This document shows, piece by piece, positions 42,643 through 51,809 of a stretch of DNA of 64,000 nucleotides. This DNA comes from Promicromonosporaceae bacterium (GTDB lineage Bacteria > Actinomycetota > Actinomycetes > Actinomycetales > Cellulomonadaceae), in contig WRHK01000001.1 in NCBI GenBank assembly GCA_009783295.1, forward strand, positions 62,001 to 126,000. The letters run 5' to 3'. The translations under genes were made by a program, and so were the position numbers. Positions within the stretch are counted from its first letter, which is position 1, and each line of letters starts with the position of its first letter. The notes below the pieces were generated by a model, which ran no database searches, was not told the DNA's origin, and saw only the letters and a list, made by a program, of their open reading frames with translations.

Positions 42643-44100
42643 TCACTCCGTGCTCGTGCGGTGCGTGTCTGCGCTCGCGTAGTCGGTGTAGGTGTACGGG
42701 TTGTCCAGCACCTTCGACTCGGGGATCTCGGGGTTCATGCCCTTGACCCACTCCTCCTCGCCGAGCTGGCCGCGCAGGTACTCGACCGTCTCGTCGACCG
42801 CGCGCCGGGCGGCGCCCAGGTCCACGCCCACGAGCCGGTGGTCCCACTTGGCCACCTTGCCATTCACCAGCACGGCCTGCACGTCCCCGCGCTGCGCCTG
42901 CATGACGACGTGCCCGTAGGGGTTGATGAGCGGGAACATCACGGGCGAGTCCTCGTTGCGCACCAGCACCACGTCGGCGCGCCGCCCCGGCTGCAGGCTG
43001 CCGACGACGGAGCCCAGCCCCAGCGCGTCGGCCCCGCCCCGGGTGGCCCACCCGACGACGTCCTCGCAGCGCAGCGCGATGTTCGTGACCGTGTCGCCGG
43101 AGGCGTGCGCCTCGTGGTGCTCGCGCGCCCGGTCGGCGTTGAGCGTGGCACGCATGGCCGAGAACCCGTCGCCGCTCCACCACACGGACGTGTCGTTGGA
43201 GAGCGAGATCGGGATGCCGTACTTGCGGATGGACCAGCTCGACGGGTAGCCCTGCCCGCAGCTCGACTCCGACTCCGCGGACACCGACGCGTACCCGCCG
43301 GTCCCGGCGATGCGCTGGTACGAGTCGGCCGAGAGGGTCGCCGCGTGCACGTAGACGTTGCCCTCGGTCATGAACCCGTTCTCGTAGGCGAGCCGGATGC
43401 CGTCGTCGTTGGTGGCGCCCCAGACGCCGGCGTGCGTGGTGACCTTGGCGCCGAGCTCGCGAGCGGCCTCGTACGCCGCCTTCTCCGGGAACGCCGGGTC
43501 GCCGGTGACGTCGAACGCGAGCTGGAAGCCGAACATCTCGTCGCGCGGCACGCGCCGGTCGACGAAGTCGGCGAGCTCCGGCCGCGTCGACCACTCCCAC
43601 GGGCCGGCCTGGATGTTGCCGTAGGCGAGCACGAACCGGCCCGGCGTCGAGCGCAGGGCGTCGACGGCGGCCTCGGCGTGGTCGGTGGTCTGCAGGTTGT
43701 GCGACCAGTCGACCGTGGTGGTCACGCCGGCGTCGATCGCCTCGAGCGCGCCGAGCAGGTCGCCGGCGTAGATGTCCTGCGGGCGGAACAGCTTGCCGTA
43801 GCTGAGGTAGTTCCACACGAAGTACTGCGTGAGCGTCCAGTCGGCGCCGTAGGCGCGCATGGCGGTCTGCCACAGGTGCCGGTGCGTGTCGATCATGCCG
43901 GGCATGACGATGCCGCCTGAGGCGTCGACCTCGACGGTGCCCTCCGGCACCTCGAGGTGCGGCCCCACGGCGGCGACGTCGGTGCCCACCACCAGGACGT
44001 CGGCGTCGTGGAGCACCGTCCGCGAGTCGTCCATGGTCAGCACGGTGCCGCCCCGGAAGACGATCGGGCGGCCCGGCTCGGGCACAGGGTTGCTGGTCAT
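42643..44100 (-). CDS. Amidohydrolase/deaminase (TrzN/AtzA-like superfamily member)
   Basis: A 485-residue metal-dependent hydrolase. The first metal motif is MIDTHRHLWQ (HxH, about residues 71-73), followed by TTHAGVWGATN (His), YVHAATLSADS (His) and SNDTSVWW (Asp). This order is that of the mononuclear cytosine/guanine-deaminase-like group, including triazine hydrolases and S-adenosylhomocysteine deaminase. GRRADVVLVRNE near the end is the beta-sandwich return. It could deaminate or dechlorinate an N-heterocycle. Its promoter region is shared with the divergent oxidoreductase and contains a perfect palindrome. Confidence 0.88.
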   Translation of the reverse strand: MTSNPVPEPGRPIVFRGGTVLTMDDSRTVLHDADVLVVGTDVAAVGPHLEVPEGTVEVDASGGIVMPGMIDTHRHLWQTAMRAYGADWTLTQYFVWNYLSYGKLFRPQDIYAGDLLGALEAIDAGVTTTVDWSHNLQTTDHAEAAVDALRSTPGRFVLAYGNIQAGPWEWSTRPELADFVDRRVPRDEMFGFQLAFDVTGDPAFPEKAAYEAARELGAKVTTHAGVWGATNDDGIRLAYENGFMTEGNVYVHAATLSADSYQRIAGTGGYASVSAESESSCGQGYPSSWSIRKYGIPISLSNDTSVWWSGDGFSAMRATLNADRAREHHEAHASGDTVTNIALRCEDVVGWATRGGADALGLGSVVGSLQPGRRADVVLVRNEDSPVMFPLINPYGHVVMQAQRGDVQAVLVNGKVAKWDHRLVGVDLGAARRAVDETVEYLRGQLGEEEWVKGMNPEIPESKVLDNPYTYTDYASADTHRTSTE

Positions 44101-44143
44101 CGGATCCTCCGTCGTCGCAGGCCTACCCCATCAACCATCCGTC

Positions 44144-44163
44144 TGGCGGACACTTGTCCGCCA
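44144..44163. promoter_or_regulatory. Perfect 9-2-9 palindrome in the divergent amidohydrolase/oxidoreductase promoter
   Basis: TGGCGGACA and TGTCCGCCA flank a CT spacer inside the 79-base divergent intergenic region. It contains the same GGCGGAC element as the palindrome at 38589-38603. It is a good candidate operator for a regulator controlling both cassettes. Confidence 0.62.
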
Positions 44164-44179
44164 AGTCACACTACGTCTC

Positions 44180-45139
44180 ATGAGAGCCGCCGTCATCACC
44201 CTTCCCGGGGTCGCACCGGCCGTCACGGAGCACCCCGACCCGCCCGTCGCGCCAGGGCGCACGCTGGTGCGCGTCGAGGCCGCGCCCATCGCCCCGCTGG
44301 ACCTGCTCGCGGCCAGCGGCACGTCGTACTTCGGCGTCCCCGCCACGCCCTACGTGCCCGGCGTCCAGGGTGTCGGCCGCACGCCCGACGGCGCCGCCGT
44401 CTGGTTCTCGACCGACGCCGGGATGCGCCCCGGCGACGGCAGTCTCGCCGAGCTCTGCTCCGTCGCCGACGGCGACCTGGTCCCCCTGCCCGAGGGCGTC
44501 GCGCCCGTCCAGGCCGCCGCGCTCGGGCTCTCCGCAGTGGCCGCCTGGATGATGCTCACGGACTCCGCGCGCCTGGCCGCGGGCGAGCGCGTCGTCGTGC
44601 TCGGCGCGGGCGGGATCGTCGGGCAGGTCGCCGTCCAGGCCGCCCGGGCGCTCGGGGCGTCCCGGGTGGTCGGCGCCGCCCGGAGCGACGCCGCGCGCGC
44701 CCGTGCCGCCGACGCAGGCGCCGACGTCGTCGTGCCGCTGCACGACGACGACGAGCCCGCCTCCCTCGCCGCGCGGCTCCGCGAGGCGTTGGGCGGGGAG
44801 GCCGACGTCGTCGTCGACCCGCTGGCCGGCGTGCCCGGCACGGCGGGCGTGCTCGCCCTGGCGCCCGGCGGGCGGCTGGTGAACCTGGGCTCGGAGGCCG
44901 GGGCCTCGCTGACGGTCGACTCCGCGGCACTGCGCTCGCGGCACGCGAGCGTGCTCGGCTACACGAACAACGCGATCACGCCCGCGCAGCGCCGCGCGGC
45001 CCTGGACGCCGTGCTGGGCCACGCGGCCGCGGGCACGATCGCGGTGGAGTACCAGGAGTGCCCGCTCGACCAGGTGACGGCCGCGTGGGAGCGGCAGGCG
45101 GCGCGCAGCGGCACCCGTCAGGTGGTCAGGCTCGGCTGA
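44180..45139 (+). CDS. Quinone-oxidoreductase-like (MDR) zinc-independent dehydrogenase
   Basis: A 319-residue protein of the medium-chain reductase superfamily. The GroES-like N-terminal part (about 1-110) lacks the GHE zinc motif of alcohol dehydrogenases. The Rossmann nucleotide site is VVVLGAGGIVGQVAVQAARALGASRVVGAARSDA (about 137-170), most like NADPH:quinone oxidoreductases. The C-terminal segment ends ECPLDQVTAAWERQAARSGTRQVVRLG. Substrate unknown. It is divergent from the amidohydrolase and convergent with the TetR gene after six bases. Confidence 0.87.
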   Translation: MRAAVITLPGVAPAVTEHPDPPVAPGRTLVRVEAAPIAPLDLLAASGTSYFGVPATPYVPGVQGVGRTPDGAAVWFSTDAGMRPGDGSLAELCSVADGDLVPLPEGVAPVQAAALGLSAVAAWMMLTDSARLAAGERVVVLGAGGIVGQVAVQAARALGASRVVGAARSDAARARAADAGADVVVPLHDDDEPASLAARLREALGGEADVVVDPLAGVPGTAGVLALAPGGRLVNLGSEAGASLTVDSAALRSRHASVLGYTNNAITPAQRRAALDAVLGHAAAGTIAVEYQECPLDQVTAAWERQAARSGTRQVVRLG

Positions 45140-45145
45140 GCCCGG

Positions 45146-45775
45146 TCAGAGCGGGGTCGGCCGCGGGGTGAGCACCTGTGCCACGACCGCCTCGATCGCG
45201 AACTCGCTCGCCTGCGCCAGGTCCACGGCCGTGGGGTCGAGCAGCCACTGCACCTGGAGCCCGTCCATGACGGCCAGGATCGATGCGGCGGCCTTGTCGA
45301 CCGTGTCCGGGGCCTCGACGCCGGCCTCCTGGCACATCGCCCGGAACGCGTGGGCCACCTCGGCCCGCAGGGTGGCGTAGCGCTGCTCGAAGAACGCGCG
45401 CGCGGGATGGTCGTCGGTGACCGACTCCGCCGAGAGCACCGCGTACGCCTGGACGATGCCGGCGCGCAGCGCGTTGAGCCGCACGGTGCGCACCAGGTGC
45501 CGGAACAGGTCGGCGCCGTCGGGGATGTGGTGGTCGGGCAGCTCGGCGACGTCGGTGTCGTCGCGGTACTGGAGCACCTCGAGCAGCAGCTCGTTCTTGG
45601 ACCCGAAGTGGTGGAGGATCCCCGCGTGGGTCATGCCCACCTTCTCGGCGATCTCCGTGAGCGGGCCCCTGTTGTAGCCCTTGGCGCCGAAGGTCTCGGT
45701 CGCCGCGCGCAGGATCTCGCGACGCCGCTCGAGGGTCTCGGGACGGGGGCCGGACTTCGGCCGGGTGGCGCTCAT
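45146..45775 (-). CDS. TetR-family transcriptional repressor
   Basis: A 209-residue regulator. The N-terminal HTH (about 15-65) reads RRREILRAATETFGAKGYNRGPLTEIAEKVGMTHAGILHHFGSKNELLLEVL, a classic TetR domain with the LHHFGSK recognition-helix end. The C-terminal ligand domain contains ARAFFEQRYATLRAEVAHAFRAM and ends AIEAVVAQVLTPRPTPL. ATG at 45775 is chosen as the Met nearest the HTH; upstream codons lie in the promoter region. It is divergent from the oligosaccharide ABC/GH3 operon and probably represses it. Confidence 0.92.
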   Translation of the reverse strand: MSATRPKSGPRPETLERRREILRAATETFGAKGYNRGPLTEIAEKVGMTHAGILHHFGSKNELLLEVLQYRDDTDVAELPDHHIPDGADLFRHLVRTVRLNALRAGIVQAYAVLSAESVTDDHPARAFFEQRYATLRAEVAHAFRAMCQEAGVEAPDTVDKAAASILAVMDGLQVQWLLDPTAVDLAQASEFAIEAVVAQVLTPRPTPL

Positions 45776-45879
45776 CGACGTTGCAGTCCTGCCAGTAAGG
45801 GGAACGTGATGAGAGGCGAGCGTACGCCCTGCCGGGAACCGTGATTCAACTGTGACACATTCCGTCTCCTTCCACTTGC

Positions 45880-45893
45880 TTACCGGTGAGTAA
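45880..45893. promoter_or_regulatory. Candidate TetR operator upstream of the ABC/GH3 operon
   Basis: TTACCGGTGAGTAA contains the central palindrome ACCGGT and TTAC/GTAA arms. It lies in the 212-base region between the divergent tetR and binding-protein genes. A related half-site AGTAAG occurs near 45794. Assignment to the TetR protein is inference. Confidence 0.45.
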
Positions 45894-45987
45894 CATCCCA
45901 CTCGTCAGCGCTCACGTCGAGCGCACAGGCCGGGTCGCCGTCGACGACGGCCAGGCGACAGCACATGGAGCGCAAGGAGGCGCATCG

Positions 45988-47655
45988 ATGAAGAAGACTC
46001 GCGGGATGGCCGCGCTGGCCCTCGTGGTCACCGGGGCCCTCGCCCTCGCCGGGTGCAGCGGCGGGGCATCGGGGAACGGTTCGTCCGGCGGCGGGAACGC
46101 CTCCGGCAAGGTGCTCGCCTTCGGCAAGCCCGACGGCCCGCAGAGCAACAACTCGAACCCCTTCCTGGGGTCCTCGGCGGCCCGCACCATGGGCTACGCG
46201 TTCGCGATCTACGAGCCGCTGGTCCAGCCGAACACGATCGACCCCACGCAGAAGCCGGAGCCGTGGCTCGCCTCGGCCTACAAGTGGAACGACGACTACA
46301 CGCAGGTCACCTTCACCACCCGTGACAACGTGAAGTGGTCGGACGGCCAGCCCCTGACGGCCGACGACATCGCCTACTCGATCCAGATGCGCATCGACAA
46401 CAAGGCGCTCAACACCGAGAACCTGCCGTACAAGAGCGTCGCGGTGAACGGCAAGGACGTCGTCGTCACCTTCGACTCCTCGCAGTTCGTCAACACGAAC
46501 AAGGTCTACGGCCTGTTCATCGTGCCGAAGCACATCTGGTCGAAGATCGCCGACCCCACCACCGACCTCAACCAGAAGCCGGTCGGCACGGGCCCCTACA
46601 CGCTCACCAGCTGGACCTCCCAGGCCGTCGTGCTCGGCGCCAACAAGGACTACTGGGGCGGCACGCCCAAGGTCGCCAAGATCCAGTACCAGGAGTTCAG
46701 CGACAACACGGCGCTGACCAACGCTCTCGTCGCCGGCGACGTGCAGTGGGGCTGGGGCTACATCGCCAACTACGCCAAGGTGTTCGACGCCAAGGACCCG
46801 AAGTACGTCTCCTGGTTCCCCTCGGGCCTGGGCATCGACGCCCTCTGGTACAACAGCACGAAGGGCCCGTTCTCGGACGTGAACCTGCGCAAGGCCGCCA
46901 CCATGGTGATCGACCGCAAGCAGCTCTCCGACAACGGCTCCACCGGTGCCGCCGCCCCGCTGACCTCCGTCACGGGCATGCCCGCGTCGGGCGCCTCCTT
47001 CGTCGCCCCGAAGTACCAGGGCCAGGAGTACAAGGTCGACCTCGCCGGCGCCAAGGCGCTGCTCACGCAGGCCGGGTACACGGGCGTCGGCACGGCGCTC
47101 AAGGACAAGAGCGGCAAGCCCGTCTCCGTCACGCTGACCGACCCCGCCGGCTGGAACGACTACGACGCGGAGCTGCAGATCATCGCGGCCTCGTGGAAGC
47201 AGCTGGGCATCGACGCCAAGATCGACAACCCGACGGCCGACCAGTGGGGCGCCTCGCTCGCCTCGGGCGACTTCGACGCCGCCCTGCACTGGACCGACGG
47301 CGGCTCGACGCCGTACGACACGTACAGCGACATGCTCAACGGCACCTACCTCAACCCGCCGGACGGCAAGGCCGTCTACAACTTCGGGCAGTTCGACTCG
47401 AAGGAGGCGACGGACGCGCTCGCCGCGTACGCCTCCGCGACCACCGACGCCGCCCGCACGGCCGCGCTGGAGACCGTCCAGGGCGTGCTCATCGACCAGG
47501 CCCCCGTCGCGCCCGTCCTCGAGCGCCCGAGCTGGGGCCAGTACTCGGAGAAGTACTTCACCGGATGGCCCACCAAGGCCGACCCGTACGCCGACATCAA
47601 CATGACGTTGCCGGCCGCCTCGCTCATCCTGACCAAGCTCAAGCCGGTCAGCTGA
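45988..47655 (+). CDS. SBP_bac_5 substrate-binding lipoprotein (oligosaccharide/peptide)
   Basis: A 555-residue lipoprotein. Signal [20 protein letters not shown] ends at lipobox LAGC, followed by a Gly/Ser linker. The fold motifs [39 protein letters not shown] and [34 protein letters not shown] are family-5. Proteins of this type beside a GH3 enzyme usually bind cello-, xylo- or other oligosaccharides. AAGGAGG lies about eight bases before the ATG. First gene of a six-gene operon. Confidence 0.92.
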   Translation: MKKTRGMAALALVVTGALALAGCSGGASGNGSSGGGNASGKVLAFGKPDGPQSNNSNPFLGSSAARTMGYAFAIYEPLVQPNTIDPTQKPEPWLASAYKWNDDYTQVTFTTRDNVKWSDGQPLTADDIAYSIQMRIDNKALNTENLPYKSVAVNGKDVVVTFDSSQFVNTNKVYGLFIVPKHIWSKIADPTTDLNQKPVGTGPYTLTSWTSQAVVLGANKDYWGGTPKVAKIQYQEFSDNTALTNALVAGDVQWGWGYIANYAKVFDAKDPKYVSWFPSGLGIDALWYNSTKGPFSDVNLRKAATMVIDRKQLSDNGSTGAAAPLTSVTGMPASGASFVAPKYQGQEYKVDLAGAKALLTQAGYTGVGTALKDKSGKPVSVTLTDPAGWNDYDAELQIIAASWKQLGIDAKIDNPTADQWGASLASGDFDAALHWTDGGSTPYDTYSDMLNGTYLNPPDGKAVYNFGQFDSKEATDALAAYASATTDAARTAALETVQGVLIDQAPVAPVLERPSWGQYSEKYFTGWPTKADPYADINMTLPAASLILTKLKPVS

Positions 47656-47743
47656 CGAACGTCTCCGACAGACGCGGGTGCGTCGCGGTGACCCCGCGGC
47701 GCACCCGCGCCCACCTCGCTCTGCCTCGAAGGAGGTCCGTCCG

Positions 47744-48766
47744 ATGAGCACCGGCTCGCCCGGACCCGCCGCATCCCCCGTCCTGCGGGCCGTCGGCCTC
47801 ACCAAGCACTTCCCCGTGGGCCGCCGCGGGGCCGTCCACGCCGTCGACGGCGTCGACCTCGACCTGCGCCCCGGATCCGTCCTCGCCCTCGTGGGCGAGT
47901 CCGGGTCGGGCAAGTCGACCATCGCACGGCTGCTGTCCCAGCTGGTCGCCCGCACGGGCGGCGACATCGAGCTCGACGGCGCGTCGTCGACCGTCAAGGG
48001 CTCGCGCGGCCTGCGCGCGTACAGCAACCAGGTCCAGATGATCTTCCAGGACCCGTTCGGGTCCCTCAACGCCATCCACACGGTGCGCTACATCCTGGGC
48101 CGGGCCGTGCGGATCCACCAGAAGGTGCGCGGCGACGCCGCCGACCGCGCCGTCGAGGCGCTGCTCGAGCGCGTCCAGCTGACGCCGGCCCGGCGGTACA
48201 TCGACAAGTTCCCCCACGAGCTCTCGGGCGGCCAGCGCCAGCGCATCGCGATCGCGCGCGCCCTCGCGGCGTCGCCCCGCGTGCTGCTTGCCGACGAGCC
48301 CATCTCGATGCTCGACGTGTCGATCCGCCTGGGCATCCTCAACCTGCTCAAGGAGCTGCGGGACGACCTCGGCATCGCGATCCTCTACATCACGCACGAC
48401 ATCGCCTCCGCGCGGTACTTCGCCGACGAGACGCACGTGATGTACGCGGGGCGCATCATCGAGCGCGGCGACTCCGAGACGGTGACGCAGCACCCGGCGC
48501 ACCCCTACACGCAGCTGCTGGTGCGCTCGGCCCCCGACCCGGACAACCCCGCCGTGCGCACCGGTGCCCGCGGCGAGGCGCCGAGCCTCATCGACCCGCC
48601 CCCGGGCTGCCGGTTCAACCCGCGCTGCCCGTTCGCCAACGACATGTGCCGCACGCGCACGCCCGAGCTCATGGACGCCGGCGACGGCCGCGAGGCGGCC
48701 TGCTGGATCTACTCCGACGAGCCCGGCGCCCCCACCATGGACGCCCGGACGGAGGTGCGCGCATGA
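47744..48766 (+). CDS. OppF-type ABC ATPase
   Basis: A 340-residue ATPase. Walker [10 protein letters not shown] (about 50-58), Q-loop [15 protein letters not shown], signature LSGGQRQR and Walker [15 protein letters not shown]. The C-terminal region has the oligopeptide/dipeptide transporter Cys cluster [15 protein letters not shown]...AACW. The order binding protein, OppF, OppB, OppC, OppD is unusual because the two ATPases are split by the permeases. AAGGAGG precedes the ATG. Its stop overlaps the next start (ATGA). Confidence 0.93.
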   Translation: MSTGSPGPAASPVLRAVGLTKHFPVGRRGAVHAVDGVDLDLRPGSVLALVGESGSGKSTIARLLSQLVARTGGDIELDGASSTVKGSRGLRAYSNQVQMIFQDPFGSLNAIHTVRYILGRAVRIHQKVRGDAADRAVEALLERVQLTPARRYIDKFPHELSGGQRQRIAIARALAASPRVLLADEPISMLDVSIRLGILNLLKELRDDLGIAILYITHDIASARYFADETHVMYAGRIIERGDSETVTQHPAHPYTQLLVRSAPDPDNPAVRTGARGEAPSLIDPPPGCRFNPRCPFANDMCRTRTPELMDAGDGREAACWIYSDEPGAPTMDARTEVRA

Positions 48767-49743
48767 AGGGCCTCGTCCGCCGTGTCGTGTTCTACGTGCT
48801 CACCGCCTGGGTGGCGGTGACGCTCAACTTCTTCATCCCGCGGCTCATGCCCGGCGACCCGGTGCAGTCGCTCATGATCAAGTACCAGGGCCAGCTGAGC
48901 GCCGACGCCGTCCAGTCCCTGTACGTGCTGTTCGGCCTCGACAAGAAGACCAGCATCTGGCAGCAGTACGTCGAGTACTGGGGCCAGCTGTTCCGCGGCG
49001 ACCTGGGCATCTCGTTCGCGCGGTTCCCCACCCCGGTCTCCGAGGTCATCGCGCAGACGCTGCCGTGGACGGTCGGCCTGGTGGGCGTCGCGACGATCAT
49101 CGCGTTCCTGCTCGGCACGTCGCTCGGCACGTTCCTGGGCTGGCGCCGCGGCACGCGCGCCGACCTGCTGATCCCGGCGACGACGTTCTTCTCGTCGGTG
49201 CCCTACTTCTGGATCGGCCTGCTGGCCATCACGCTGTTCGGCGTCACGTGGCAGGTGCTGCCGTTCTCCGGCAGCTACGAGGCCGGGCTCATCCCGGGCT
49301 TCTCGTGGCAGTTCCTCGGGTCCGTGATCAGCCATGCCGTGCTGCCCGCGCTCACCATCGTGATCTCCTCGGTGGCGGGCTGGATCCTCTCGATGCGCAA
49401 CATGATGGTCACCGTCTCCTCCGAGGACTACGTGACCGTCGCGCACGCCAAGGGCCTGCCCAACCGTGTGGTCATGGTGGGCTACGCCGCCCGCAACGCG
49501 GTGCTGCCGCAGATCTCCGGGTTCGCCCTGTCCCTCGGGTTCGTGGTGTCCGGCACGCTCGTCATGGAGCAGGTGTTCAGCTACCAGGGCATCGGGTTCA
49601 CGCTCTTCCAGGCCGTCGGCGCCAAGGACTACCCGCTGATGCAGGGCATCTTCCTGGTCATCACGCTGTCCGTGCTCGCGGCCAACATCATCGCCGACGT
49701 CGTCTACGTCCTTCTCGACCCGCGCACCCGACAGGAGGGATGA
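48763..49743 (+). CDS. OppB-type ABC permease
   Basis: A 326-residue inner-membrane permease of normal length. It opens [33 protein letters not shown], the OppB helix and GDP motif. Periplasmic [18 protein letters not shown] follows. The EAA loop is [28 protein letters not shown], and the C-terminus is the usual [10 protein letters not shown]. It forms the channel with the OppC protein encoded next. Confidence 0.93.
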   Translation: MKGLVRRVVFYVLTAWVAVTLNFFIPRLMPGDPVQSLMIKYQGQLSADAVQSLYVLFGLDKKTSIWQQYVEYWGQLFRGDLGISFARFPTPVSEVIAQTLPWTVGLVGVATIIAFLLGTSLGTFLGWRRGTRADLLIPATTFFSSVPYFWIGLLAITLFGVTWQVLPFSGSYEAGLIPGFSWQFLGSVISHAVLPALTIVISSVAGWILSMRNMMVTVSSEDYVTVAHAKGLPNRVVMVGYAARNAVLPQISGFALSLGFVVSGTLVMEQVFSYQGIGFTLFQAVGAKDYPLMQGIFLVITLSVLAANIIADVVYVLLDPRTRQEG

Positions 49744-49745
49744 CG

Positions 49746-50747
49746 ATGGCCGTGGCCAACACCGCGGCGGCCTCAGAACAGGTCGCCACGCTGCCGCTCG
49801 ACGTCTCAGCCGGACGCAAGAAGCTCGTGTTCCTGCGCAACGCCAAGTCGTTCACCGGGCTCGCGATCCTCGCGTTCTTCACGGTGCTCGCGATCGTCGG
49901 GCCGTGGGTCGCGCCGTTCGACCCGAACGCCGTCGACCCCAACAACGCCCTCGCCGGCCCCGGCGGGGACCACTGGCTGGGCACCACGCAGACGGGGCAG
50001 GACATCTTCTCCCAGCTGCTCGTGGGCACCCGGGGCGTCATGATCGTCGGCTTCGCCGCGGGCATCATCGCCACGGTCGTGGCCGTGATCGTGGGCGTCA
50101 CCGCCGGGTACCTCGGCGGGGCGGGCGACGAGTCCCTGTCGATGCTCTCGAACATCTTCCTGGTGATCCCGGCGCTGCCGCTCATCATCATCATCACGGC
50201 GCAGGTGCGCTCGAACTCCGAGTGGACGATCGTGCTGGTCATCGCCCTGACAGGCTGGGCGTGGGGCGCGAGAGTGCTGCGCTCCCAGACGCTCTCGCTG
50301 CGCGGCCGCGACTTCGTCGAGGCCGCCCGGGCCATGGGCGAGTCCCGGTTCCGGGTGATCCTGTTCGAGATCATCCCCAACCTCACGGCGATCATCGCCT
50401 CGACGTTCATCGGCACCGTCATCGCGGCCGTGCTCTCGGAGGTCACGCTCGCGTACATCGGCGTCGCGTCCCTGTCCGACTGGAACTGGGGCACGGTCCT
50501 GTACTGGGCGCAGTCGTCCGGCGCGTTCCAGCAGGGCGCCTGGTGGTGGTTCGTCCCCGCCGGCCTGTGCGTCGCGCTGCTCGGCATGGCGCTCGCGCTC
50601 GTGAACTTCGGCATCGACGAGTTCGTCAACCCGCGCCTGCGGTCGACGGGCATGAACGCGGCGACGCTGCGCAAGCGGGGCATCCGCGCCCGCGTCGGGT
50701 TCACGCCCGTGGTGCGCGAGTCCCTCCTCGACGGCAAGGCGGCCTGA
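49746..50747 (+). CDS. OppC-type ABC permease
   Basis: A 333-residue permease. The N-terminal anchor helix (SFTGLAILAFFTVLAIVGPWV) is followed by the OppC loop GDHWLGTTQTGQDIFSQLLVGTRGVM and the EAA loop FVEAARAMGESRFRVILFEIIPNLTAI. The ATG at 49746 is preferred because AGGAGGG ends six bases before it; an in-frame ATG at 49740 would overlap the ribosome site and the oppB stop. Confidence 0.92.
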   Translation: MAVANTAAASEQVATLPLDVSAGRKKLVFLRNAKSFTGLAILAFFTVLAIVGPWVAPFDPNAVDPNNALAGPGGDHWLGTTQTGQDIFSQLLVGTRGVMIVGFAAGIIATVVAVIVGVTAGYLGGAGDESLSMLSNIFLVIPALPLIIIITAQVRSNSEWTIVLVIALTGWAWGARVLRSQTLSLRGRDFVEAARAMGESRFRVILFEIIPNLTAIIASTFIGTVIAAVLSEVTLAYIGVASLSDWNWGTVLYWAQSSGAFQQGAWWWFVPAGLCVALLGMALALVNFGIDEFVNPRLRSTGMNAATLRKRGIRARVGFTPVVRESLLDGKAA

Positions 50748-51809
50748 ATGAACGACCTGATCCTCGACATCCGCGACCTCAGCGTCGAGTACGGGTACGG
50801 CTCCGACCCGGTCAAGGTGCTGCGCGGCGTCGACCTCACGCTCGAGCGCGGGCAGGTGCTCGGCCTGGCCGGCGAGTCCGGCTGCGGCAAGTCGACGCTC
50901 GCGTACGCGGCCACGCGCCTGCTGCCGCCCCCGGGCCTCATCACGGGCGGGGAGGTGCTGGTCACCGGCAAGGACGGCCAGACCCGCGACCTGCTCCGGA
51001 TGAACGACGAGGAGCTGCGCCGCGGCCGCTGGACAGACACCGCGATCGTGTTCCAGGGCGCCATGAACTCCCTCAACCCGGTGTACCGGGTGGAGCGGCA
51101 GCTCACCGACGCCATCAAGGCGCACGCCCCGCACATGGACGCCCGCGCCCGCCACGACCGCGCCGCCGAGCTGCTCGACATGGTCGGCATCTCCGCCGAC
51201 CGCCTGCGGTCCTACCCCCACCAGCTGTCCGGCGGCATGCGCCAGCGCGTCATGATCGCCATGGCCCTGGCCCTGGAACCGCAGCTGCTCATCATGGACG
51301 AGCCGACGACGGCGCTCGACGTCGTCATGCAGCGGCAGATCGTGGAGCAGATCTCCGAGCTGCGCGAGCGGCTCGGGTTCTCGGTCATCTTCATCACGCA
51401 CGACGTGTCGCTGCTCATCGAGATCGCCGACCGGATCGCCATCATGTACGCCGGCGAGATCGTCGAGGAGGGTCCGGCCCAGGACCTGTACCGTCGGCCG
51501 CGCCACCCCTACACCCGCGGGCTCCTCAGCTCGTTCCCGCCGCTGCACGGGCCCAAGCGGGCACTGGGAGGCATCCCCGGCTCGCCGCCGGACCTCGCCG
51601 CGCCGAGCGCCGGGTGCCCGTTCCGCCCCCGGTGCCCGTTCGCGCTCGACGAGTGCGCGACGATCCACCCGACGCTGCGCCCGACGGCGGTCCCCGCCGA
51701 CGCCGACGCCCGGCGCGTGGCGTGCCTGCTGCACGACCGCGACGTCGTGCCACCGGAGCTCGCGCTGACCCCGACCACCTCAGGCACCTCCGAGGAGCTG
51801 CACGCATGA
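50748..51809 (+). CDS. OppD-type ABC ATPase
   Basis: A 353-residue ATPase. Walker A GESGCGKST (about 44-52), Q-loop IVFQGAMNSLNPVYR, signature LSGGMRQR and Walker B LLIMDEPTTALD. The C-terminal Cys cluster CPFRPRCPFALDECA...VACL supports the peptide/oligosaccharide importer family. The ATG abuts the upstream stop directly. It ends with an overlap into the GH3 gene. Confidence 0.93.
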   Translation: MNDLILDIRDLSVEYGYGSDPVKVLRGVDLTLERGQVLGLAGESGCGKSTLAYAATRLLPPPGLITGGEVLVTGKDGQTRDLLRMNDEELRRGRWTDTAIVFQGAMNSLNPVYRVERQLTDAIKAHAPHMDARARHDRAAELLDMVGISADRLRSYPHQLSGGMRQRVMIAMALALEPQLLIMDEPTTALDVVMQRQIVEQISELRERLGFSVIFITHDVSLLIEIADRIAIMYAGEIVEEGPAQDLYRRPRHPYTRGLLSSFPPLHGPKRALGGIPGSPPDLAAPSAGCPFRPRCPFALDECATIHPTLRPTAVPADADARRVACLLHDRDVVPPELALTPTTSGTSEELHA

